DNA of 25,828 nucleotides from a virus, in IMG/VR virus record IMGVR_UViG_3300034375_002511, positions 1-25,828 of that record, one strand, 5' to 3'. Under the pieces are notes generated by a model. The model saw only the letters and a program-made list of their open reading frames with translations, was not told where the DNA came from and ran no database searches. Made by a program: the position numbers and the translations under genes. This document shows, one piece after another, positions 15,801 through 20,281 of this stretch; the stretch's first letter is position 1; every line of letters begins with the position of its first letter.

Positions 15801-17460
15801 TATATAGGTTTTTAGATATATATTGACCTTTATTAATTACATGCTCTTGACCTAGTGTATTTTCAACTACAACTCCATCTTTATCTATACGTTTTACTGT
15901 AACTTTTTCAATAGCACCTAACTTAGTAAACACCTCTACTTCTTGCCCTGTTTCTAATTTAGTTAAATCTACATCAGGCAATTCTCTTCTACGTTGTCTT
16001 TCTCTTTGTAAAAATGATGCATTAGAATCTTTCATTTTTTCTGCAGCTTGTATCAAAGCTTTTTGTATTTTATCACGAAATTCTCTTTTGTTATAAATAC
16101 TATCAGCTACTTCTTTAGGAGTATCTTTATCTAATACGTCTTTCATGTTTTCAAAAAATGATTTAGCTAAATCGCTGTCTTTCTTAAACTCGTTTGTCAT
16201 CCAATTAGTAAAATATTCTTGCTCTCTCTGTTTTGCAAAGCTACGCTCTTTAGGTCCCCATGTATTCCAGGCATCTAACTTCTCAACTCTTCCTATAGGA
16301 GCATTTTTATAAGTACCATCTTTTATACTTTCTAATACTGGTTGCCATACTTTGTTACCTTCTGCCATTAAAGCTTGATGTACTTTTTGTTCGTGTTTCG
16401 GTTTACCGTTAGCACCAAAGAAAAACCCTAATAAATATTCATATATTTGGTCTGCTGCTGGAGCACCCTGTGCAGTCATAGGTACACCTGTTGCTAAACT
16501 ACCTGCAACACCACGAGAAACAAAGTCTATTGCATCTGCTGTTCCAGGAGTAATTCCAGCTTCATCTGGCATTAATTTTAATACAGCATCACCTAATTTC
16601 TTTTCTCCTTCTAATCTTATTTTTGGATTCTTAGATAAAAATAATTGTCCTATTCTTAAATAATTACTAATACCACCAAACACTAAACCAGCATATCCAC
16701 CATGTATAGTAGCTTCTCTTACTGCTTCCCAATCACCTGCTACTGCAGATTTACGACTAGATACAGCCATAGCAGCACCAAGGTGTGCACCCTGTTTAAT
16801 AGTATCTAACATATCATCTGACATCTTAGACATCATCCAAGAGTTTTTTAATCTTTCTGAGTTACCTAAACTTTTTTGTACTTGTTCTATAAACATATCT
16901 GCTGCCTTCATAGGAACAGATTTTAATTTTAATTGACCTGAAACAGGGTCTTTAGATGAGAATGGTTTTAAATATTTTTTTGTAGCAAGTGTAGATAGTC
17001 CTTCATTTAAAGATTCTGCAGCATTTAGTCTTAATGCGTTGACAGCCTTCAAAGAGCCTTTACCAGCAATTCTTCTAGCTGCACTACCAGGAACAGTAGC
17101 ACCAAAAGATAATACACCAGCAATAACATCAGGTGCAAATCCAATCAAATGTCCTATTCTGTTTAATATAGATTCTGTTTGTGTTTCAGGGTCATCAGCA
17201 TAACCAAATGTAGTAAATCCTTCTACAACACCAGAAGTAAACTGATTCACTGCAGATATAAGTTTATTCTCATCGTCTTCTAAATTACGTTTAAATGGTA
17301 CATCTATTGACTTTGCAATAGATTCTAAACTATCTACATCTTCTACAGAAAACGTTTCAGGCTTAGTGTTATAAAGGGTTGTAGAAACGTTCATAAATTG
17401 CTGGTCGTTTATCAAACCCTTATCTCTAAGCGTCTTGTAATAATTGTATGTCGGATTCAT
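6805..17460 (-). CDS. Giant virion-type protein with embedded double-psi beta-barrel RNA polymerase
   Basis: The gene encodes 3551 residues in one unbroken frame, starting at ATG 17458-17460 in a TAATG overlap with AGGA upstream. The N-terminal 400 residues contain hydrophobic, Gly/Ala-rich segments (near 100-125 and 250-275). Residues about 1000-1440 hold RNA polymerase motifs: SDGG...PE (1024-1033), SAIKGDG with K1101, NRSP (1391-1394) and ADTDGD (D1431, D1433, D1435). DxDGD binds the catalytic Mg2+ in beta' and in YonO/crAss/RdRP-type enzymes. The middle is long, helical and charged. The last 300 residues are basic, with a hydrophobic stretch near 3390-3430. It follows candidate internal virion proteins and a lysozyme, so I infer packaging in the capsid and injection with the DNA. 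No lysozyme or peptidase motif was found inside it. Confidence 0.8.
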   Translation of the reverse strand: MNPTYNYYKTLRDKGLINDQQFMNVSTTLYNTKPETFSVEDVDSLESIAKSIDVPFKRNLEDDENKLISAVNQFTSGVVEGFTTFGYADDPETQTESILNRIGHLIGFAPDVIAGVLSFGATVPGSAARRIAGKGSLKAVNALRLNAAESLNEGLSTLATKKYLKPFSSKDPVSGQLKLKSVPMKAADMFIEQVQKSLGNSERLKNSWMMSKMSDDMLDTIKQGAHLGAAMAVSSRKSAVAGDWEAVREATIHGGYAGLVFGGISNYLRIGQLFLSKNPKIRLEGEKKLGDAVLKLMPDEAGITPGTADAIDFVSRGVAGSLATGVPMTAQGAPAADQIYEYLLGFFFGANGKPKHEQKVHQALMAEGNKVWQPVLESIKDGTYKNAPIGRVEKLDAWNTWGPKERSFAKQREQEYFTNWMTNEFKKDSDLAKSFFENMKDVLDKDTPKEVADSIYNKREFRDKIQKALIQAAEKMKDSNASFLQRERQRRRELPDVDLTKLETGQEVEVFTKLGAIEKVTVKRIDKDGVVVENTLGQEHVINKGQYISKNLYNPDFTIDKEVSERFGGKKVKDLSEQDIVELRKDLANTMKEVKDFSDFLIPTEFALSKESIRRKEVPSDSDIAAEVVREDPNQMALDFDRVVEKDSDSSPVNQFDSSKAIIEGIEKQTGRPWQTMERLAAVKKGAQVATRIEQFEPFVKSFYPELTQKDINKLWFENSGKTETKSISIDIEPTTQTVPYKYKGKTYNVEQETYSIKKYETPKFDANGTRQRLVQYETFANRVYGPGTEKMIQLINSEKSRTWTSNTDIFDTPLERTRQLMEVSAELQKDGDYVYMAHPTNGYIFTRKLIDAPFKQEFVNTVLKRRYNLDKFDVGNFDKTVTYYDKGAKRSFVLNRFIDIDAKNSVETNIPQYESPYRKNKDLWYNEAFSNLVYGLQDAGYLPYNLSNVTLNQFKTAYYKHEGTRAKPGRPFFPDTTKRVQYYKTYHNGRTLDRELVDGYLKGRKLRAIVIEDFVDANGKMYSDGGMHIMPEFRKEVTRVKGIPESQNYLKFIIQKPAEFSKDRGMFIAKQAERHVTSKALEDYARTKNADLILYASAIKGDGRHQAGKIELQKGRYKEIIEPEIVELNPEHLRFINSEIEVPDRPVIQMHGGAALVRHPFVKESYLNAQKALIKGSIEGNNAVMARFNEKVKEQGNYEFNKIFGEEVKQHDIDLYTLVDIINNHSDTALGRHLLNNMYKEIQHDTVAGRINPGTETFMKNLDSINDILSEYNYDPLALTMHINKRYIEDTLVNHISGRMLKLRVPGGSSFPRLQSQDAALVKKLRAQGWNDNTFMLNEGHKAMSVVDPTTGKRSKLGDVWKAYEAARDAKQPKEVLQKFLDVFNSFAMNRSPVSDFSGVLGLEFVGFTGLPGKGVHVTPRNMQRLAGADTDGDAVAIYQGMSKDMIEAFRDPRFIKDIDIDLTDVKIHKNWGYERESDINQFIPYMKFGKTGSGVRNQEMQNSIAAGNVGKSDNFNHYMNDLFNMIEKRPDKRLPINEKEDVFIVPSSGTNRDTGEFFKSFEESYFYFNNFEAKRSLNLDLDGSKNSKNPDTSAKFDDIFQNHFSLVDAAGRDLLNVDKGNLSGGGNFWSYSSFNGRLRWYNLINGKQFKEGERFGSQSRLVELKNKITDEYMFLGDKFIFSLYTGSEKSNLRRLRELAVKSIDRELFGQMTDKDKRKILSAEYDLKRYPSFIYRRLPRDLSIYPNTKSIKATLLNVEPNKYTFDFEMPVMAKGEMSYKNVVLTLNQKDLNKFYSLEVHRDGASYLKHKTNFQNAIKDPKDNEGNIVRMGNLDELAQKFDFSFTGGNDFYLDIAKNFTEGASIDRGHKGDLSIDMRIIPKENYSLLFANLGKAQAKISEQAFYKFLEKNDMLNSNIQLNRLIFQDISGKRNPKDIAVNELKKLWETRYSNEFYNAMEGGKEKPGPQFQEQALYETILNVASLSNIAVKYNELRTALSPLVDVKMLDNKIKQILSKAYEIRLNFNLASQNIREYDAEAAIKSFRENDLKRIGKVELEPEAQEMLSNVFSKTLLSNILGEANKIPDQKYFQSLRNDLQRNENLTEKINETLSKYETEFRKYQSEGVIKAFDYAKTQAELISKKINDNADALDVMSAINKVNYHTSFIGQFSPKLYRFESIPSAHRREFFKEVRDIVDQGQIVNSTKAEIELVKDYLPAASDLHSKPNPALEPKQIVSKKVSDKTPYKEVDVKGEEVSNKRGKDVNQMSILFETAELQNLERLVNKTEDAIEAHSILEKSIIANVNQMTDAKKFEFLEKSQPLVDIVDFKTSMRKPNEKLVVSEVEAQAILNFKEIARKNPRLLTDLEGDIADFFAGLGIEGKAGLGIEAKQMTARELLSFSEFAKDKYLRKETFTERFKKLGKYLGIKNANDPAQNDAVLYGKNPIKKRMHYMFYDSLGVHYLQPRELLSYEKDNIPVINRETGDIKLKRAITSTNTMELLKTVVDDSKRIAAVLQDWDSDRTTQLFDFENAGDKNLPKYKKELETIATSLAQAEHNNLNIKLDKFSRDLYDGAKQQALEDLARIKKEMGDTVVVKDKNNPKLLETITLDEYIVRLNQAKTKKLDWYADFLMKDVETVGTRSSIKKQIVDKYIKGTEFIVDGSIHAAIRDFIKETRTTGGTVNNLMGYNELHYILYELQVRQNVNTEFGIDIQSLISSKKPIPKEVIAAGYKYRNENPFQPINVTLNNNPAMVKTYGKTYGYHPQLGYNSLRGNRVNIENHIKYLLNEYTKEVNKVGFNKFGKQTKVEFLTTPKEDRNMDKFILKAISEYKKDLTSRMSLKDFEDTQSGEGLVTFISNISRGKSFPGVVMPSNFLSRSQHILPGYDKTNNALDVYHKKFMKTYTDTLASIRGSLYIQRFQRKNSLNDLDHTDKWTAFMQRSLQTQLGLDSFTDLTLDGIKKSELPLLKQYIDAGLNKDVLYAKIGRPGYTQREFLRKVDDLIRPNESFWMQYKDLGYKDNEGIAELNKRIEDYKMTEAKKLANVKNVDKIKRYGTLFHTFSDEAAVNGIRRIEERFGKMLGMKEGEFSFWNDLGTKKDPISGEMTMMSEPMRRAELAKKINAFSNFEGRYELLSLLFHPKTAIANFYGGGTNIYSDVGGDFLRKALSEKWLLDNVFKNVEYEVVDPVTKEVRKEKIRNMKDIQRFLIQKGLMEGIYTEEVGIGREFQKGESGIFWNAVRERMFKWERENPELSINPTEYEIQRKETIATLAKRYKVGESVAQYGAFFMRESEMRLRRTAAIAHYLNARQTVLPLIEKGELPFDSPYLIRMARKGIEASQYIYHSAYRSNYSNTSLGRVMTRFHPYAWNSVRRRMRLAKDASYSRFMKETAADKRFERQFTADLMSMALAQIFVGTMFEYALSPPYSWLQDTAQWLFGDEEDRKRAFFSSWPSTALAPLQIVTPPISRFVLSPVTALLNGEFDNFRKYTLATWAPGGRLLRDVYRSYQNPSMTVDWITGVPFHRIGYTVNKERKEVEDRIQEALIDDNTIIR
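13141..14460 (-). other. RNA polymerase core region of the giant protein (residues about 1001-1440)
   Basis: D1431-T-D-G-D1435 is encoded by 13156-13170, the N-R-S-P motif begins at 13290, K1101 is at 14158-14160 and S-D-G-G begins near 14391. The order (DG-containing barrel with lysine first, DxDGD barrel second) is that of single-chain DPBB polymerases such as YonO, crAss-like phage RNAP and eukaryotic RdRPs. About 90 residues after DxDGD, NSIAAGNVGKSDNFNHYMND resembles the lG.i.n.h.....D stretch that follows the active site in RdRP-type enzymes. Domain edges are estimates. Confidence 0.75.
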
Positions 17461-18137
17461 TAAATTCCTAAGTAAGATTTAGCAGATTGTATGTTCTTAA
17501 TGTATGCATCATATAAAGCAAGCTCTTGTTCATCAGCTTTTTGCATTTTAGCTGCAGTAATTGGATTGTTTAAATCATTGTCAAGTTCTACAATCTCTTC
17601 CATTAAAGCTTGTCTTCTCTGTCCAGAACCTGGTAAATTTGCTTCATCTGTTTTTTTTAAGTTTGCTAATTCAATATTTATTAGACCCAATCTATCTGCT
17701 GAATTTTTTAAAACAACATCAGCGTTAAATTTTTTTATACGAAGAACTTTTCTAAGTGATTGACCAGGAGCTAACTCTCTTCCAAGTAATCCACCTTTTG
17801 TATCAAAACCTGCCATGCTACGTAAAGCTAAAGCTGATTCAGCCTCAGTATCTAATATTGTTTGTGCTTGTTCTGCTTTAGCTCTTTTCATACCTTTCTC
17901 ATATGCTTTTTCTTCAAACTCTTCAGCTATCCTATACTTATCCTCAGCTAATGCAGACTGCATTCTAAGTTTAGCCATCATAGATTCCGCATCCATCAAA
18001 AAGTCTTTTTCAACACCTGCTTTAACTTCTAGCTTCTTTTTATAAGCATCTAGCCCTGTAGGCTCGCCTAAAGTTTCTAACTCTGCTCTTAGTGCTCTAA
18101 AAGCCAATACTCGTTGTGTAAATAAATCTACTGCCAT
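17460..18137 (-). CDS. Helical internal virion-type protein (putative)
   Basis: The gene encodes 225 residues preceded by AGGGGA at a good distance. The protein is almost entirely helical and rich in Ala, Glu, Lys and Leu, with strong coiled-coil character between about 60 and 120 (ALAEDKYRIAEEFEEKAYEKG). No cysteine or signal peptide is seen. It is translated just before the giant protein (TAATG overlap) and after a protein with an N-terminal membrane segment. That resembles the internal core/ejection gene order of podoviruses (T7 gp14-gp15-gp16), though the similarity is of position and composition, not sequence. Confidence 0.6.
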   Translation of the reverse strand: MAVDLFTQRVLAFRALRAELETLGEPTGLDAYKKKLEVKAGVEKDFLMDAESMMAKLRMQSALAEDKYRIAEEFEEKAYEKGMKRAKAEQAQTILDTEAESALALRSMAGFDTKGGLLGRELAPGQSLRKVLRIKKFNADVVLKNSADRLGLINIELANLKKTDEANLPGSGQRRQALMEEIVELDNDLNNPITAAKMQKADEQELALYDAYIKNIQSAKSYLGI

Positions 18138-18145
18138 AATATCCC

Positions 18146-18676
18146 CTATACGTATTTCATTGTATTAACATCACCGATACTTACCTCTGTAGAAGGTATA
18201 CCTTGCTTAGCATAAGATGCTCTTATTCTATCAATGTTAATTTGTTGTTTGTTTAATTCACTTGCTAATTGATTTTGAGTTCCTAGTATTCTTGCTGTAG
18301 ATGACAAGTTAAGACCTTGTAATTGTGAACCTAATAATCCACCCATAGTTTCTCTTCTTACATCTGCACCGCCATATGCTAGGTTTGTTTGCCCTCCAGC
18401 TTCAAACTGCATTAAAGCATTCTCGTAAATTCTTTGACCAGCAACATTGCCTTGTGCTCTATATATATCTGCTTGTCTTTCATATTCAGCTATCATTCCT
18501 GGAATATCTTCTTGTATTGCACCTATACGCATTCCCATCTCTTCTGTTAGTCTTTTTCTACGTGCTTCTTCTGCTTTTCTAGCACTAAAAAAACTGTAAC
18601 CACCCAATATAATACCTGCTGCTGCAGCGTAAGGATGGCTTCTAAAAAAACTTCCTACTTTTTCAAAATCAGCCAT
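18146..18676 (-). CDS. Internal virion / ejection-type protein with N-terminal membrane segment (putative)
   Basis: The gene encodes 176 residues with AAGGAGG before the ATG. One hydrophobic segment (about 14-28, PYAAAAGIILGGYSFF) is followed by a basic KAEEARRKR stop-transfer region and a long Ala/Gln-rich helical body. T7 gp14 and its analogues have a similar build: a short hydrophobic N-terminus, a Gln/Ala-rich helical body, and a place before the larger core proteins. By context I infer an ejection protein that enters the host envelope. No sequence-level family match can be claimed. Confidence 0.55.
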   Translation of the reverse strand: MADFEKVGSFFRSHPYAAAAGIILGGYSFFSARKAEEARRKRLTEEMGMRIGAIQEDIPGMIAEYERQADIYRAQGNVAGQRIYENALMQFEAGGQTNLAYGGADVRRETMGGLLGSQLQGLNLSSTARILGTQNQLASELNKQQINIDRIRASYAKQGIPSTEVSIGDVNTMKYV

Positions 18677-18998
18677 CGTTGCCCTCCTTATTTAACTTCT
18701 TTCTCATTCCAAAACCAAATGCCATTGCTTGGTCTAGTGTAAATCCTTTTGAAACTTCATCCATTAATACTTGATTAAAATCTTCTAACTCTTTTAAATA
18801 TTCATCACTAGGCTTTGTAGGTGTGCCTTCTAACTCACCTTTTTGACCAGTACCTCTTAATTGTGGGTCTTGTAGAGGTTCTACCTCTCTTAAAAACTCT
18901 GGACTAGGTTCAGTAGGAGTATTATCTAACTCGCCCATGCCAGGTTCTATTTGACCCTCTAGCATCGGGTCTACTTTAGTTTTTTTGTCTTGTGCCAT
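18669..18998 (-). CDS. Acidic protein with an internal 19-residue repeat
   Basis: The gene encodes 109 residues with AAGGAGG upstream and a TAATG overlap with the lysozyme stop. It contains a duplicated unit: residues 22-40 (GELDNTPTEPSPEFLREVE) and 54-72 (GELEGTPTKPSDEYLKELE), 32 residues apart. The remainder is Pro/Gly-rich, followed by a C-terminal helix. Pro-rich acidic repeats of this kind look like linear binding motifs. No family is recognised; a virion assembly role is inferred only from its neighbours. Confidence 0.65.
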   Translation of the reverse strand: MAQDKKTKVDPMLEGQIEPGMGELDNTPTEPSPEFLREVEPLQDPQLRGTGQKGELEGTPTKPSDEYLKELEDFNQVLMDEVSKGFTLDQAMAFGFGMRKKLNKEGNDG

Positions 18999-19465
18999 TA
19001 GGCCTCCTTCATAATTTTAAATATTGCTTCTAAAAAATCTAACACTCTTACTGGTGTTTGCTTAAACCATCTTGAATATTTTAATGTATCTATATTAGCA
19101 AACATTATTTCATCCATAGCTTGTCCGTATTTTTTGTGACATAAACACTTCCAAGCAGTAGGAAACTTAGTATACCATCTAGTTCCTAGTTGAAAATTTA
19201 CAGATACTAATGCTATTTCAAAGTCTTCAGATTTAATGCCCAATATATCGATTTGTTTCTTTGCTGCTTCAACAGCAGTTGCTACATCTTTTTCAAACAT
19301 TTCATCTAATATGTTTTTCGGTACTTTGTCTCCAACCTTATATTGTTTTAATTCATCAACAGTAAGTAAATGTCCTACTCCTACTGTAGGTTTGCCTAAT
19401 GTATCTAAATACACTTCTTCTCTAAACCCTTCTCTCAACATTAAATGCTCTTGTAATTTACTCAT
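18998..19465 (-). CDS. T4-type lysozyme (glycoside hydrolase family 24)
   Basis: The gene encodes 155 residues. The N-terminus matches T4 lysozyme closely: LREGFREEVYLDTLGKPTVG followed by VGHLL, with the catalytic triad at E12, D21 and T27 (E11/D20/T26 in T4) and H32 after it. The end (FKQTPVRVLDF) matches the usual GH24 C-terminal stretch. Length is normal for the family. There is no signal peptide or SAR-like membrane segment, so export would need a holin or the virion. It cleaves peptidoglycan. It sits among candidate ejection proteins rather than next to the holin-like gene, so it could be virion-borne as well as, or instead of, a lysis enzyme. Confidence 0.92.
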   Translation of the reverse strand: MSKLQEHLMLREGFREEVYLDTLGKPTVGVGHLLTVDELKQYKVGDKVPKNILDEMFEKDVATAVEAAKKQIDILGIKSEDFEIALVSVNFQLGTRWYTKFPTAWKCLCHKKYGQAMDEIMFANIDTLKYSRWFKQTPVRVLDFLEAIFKIMKEA

Positions 19466-20066
19466 AATTAATTCCCTGATAGTTTATTTGCATAGTATTA
19501 TCAGCTGCTGTTGTTTCAAATGTACCAACATTTCTAATATCTGTAAGTAGTCCAGGAACACTTACTGTTTTATCTCCAGGTATAAAATTAATAGTTTGTG
19601 CTAAGTTTTGTATATCGTTTAATGTCATTGCTTTGTAATTAAATTTTGGTTGAGTTACATTTAAACCCATGTCTGTAGGTCTACCTGTTAATTGAAAGTC
19701 TGTAGCTAACTTAGGCATAAATTTACCCTGTGCATCCATTGTGTAATTAACGCCTTCTGCGTAAGCATCTCCTAAAGATAATTTTGCCATAGAATTAATA
19801 CTATCTTGTGCATAATTCATTTTAACAGCCTGTCCATAAACACTTTCTGGTTGTACTGCTGGCTTACTAGGAAATAAACCTTCTTTAAATGCAATAGCTT
19901 TTGGTGTTAAATTCATCATAGTTCCTACAGACCCTGCTATTTCAGTTCCTAAGTTAAATGCTTGTGTAATAGGGTCATAAAAAGCTGCTTCACTTGCTTC
20001 AGCTTTTTGTAGCAATGAACTCATTGCTGCTCTTTGTACTTGTATATCACCTTCTCTAATAGCCAT
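19458..20066 (-). CDS. Putative virion protein of unknown function
   Basis: The gene encodes 202 residues. The N-terminal 70 are Ala-rich and helical with a Gly-rich, weakly hydrophobic stretch (GTEIAGSVGTMMNLT); the rest is mixed and Asn/Gln-rich (MQINYQGINYE at the end). It starts one base into the preceding stop (TAATG) with GGAGAAAG upstream and overlaps the lysozyme by 8 bp. No family is recognised. Composition and place suggest an internal or tail-associated structural protein. Confidence 0.6.
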   Translation of the reverse strand: MAIREGDIQVQRAAMSSLLQKAEASEAAFYDPITQAFNLGTEIAGSVGTMMNLTPKAIAFKEGLFPSKPAVQPESVYGQAVKMNYAQDSINSMAKLSLGDAYAEGVNYTMDAQGKFMPKLATDFQLTGRPTDMGLNVTQPKFNYKAMTLNDIQNLAQTINFIPGDKTVSVPGLLTDIRNVGTFETTAADNTMQINYQGINYE

Positions 20067-20281
20067 TATGCTTTCTCCATTTCTGCTTTATACCATTCTC
20101 CATCTACTTTATGATATAAAAACACTTTACCTTCCTCTTTTACAATCTTTCTACTGCCTTGAGTACCCATACCATTTGATGGTTTTTCAGTAGTAACTTG
20201 TACAGCAGGTTCCATTTGTTGCTGTACTTCGTTTTTGATATCGTCTAATTCTTTTCTAATATCTGACATTTCATCTATCAT
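20066..20281 (-). CDS. Small coiled-coil protein of unknown function
   Basis: The gene encodes 71 residues. The first 22 form a likely coiled coil (MSDIRKELDDIKNEVQQQ), then comes a flexible Pro/Gly stretch, then a compact strand-rich end (KVFLYHKVDGEWYKAEME). The ATG shares an ATGA overlap with the stop of the large tail gene. It may be a small adaptor or chaperone for the tail protein, judged by neighbourhood only. Confidence 0.6.
   Translation of the reverse strand: MIDEMSDIRKELDDIKNEVQQQMEPAVQVTTEKPSNGMGTQGSRKIVKEEGKVFLYHKVDGEWYKAEMEKA

Noticed and set aside
6805-17460. N4-type (T7-like fold) virion RNA polymerase
   Set aside because: Size and presumed location match N4 vRNAP, but no T7-family motifs were noticed, while the DxDGD/NRSP arrangement points to the double-barrel family.
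6805-17460. Artefactual fusion or assembly error creating the giant frame
   Set aside because: The frame is continuous over 10.6 kb with uniform composition and no internal stops; giant virion proteins of this length are known in phages.
17491-18045. Open frames on the + strand opposite the helical virion gene
   Set aside because: They are shadows of Glu/Lys/Ala-rich coding sequence on the opposite strand.
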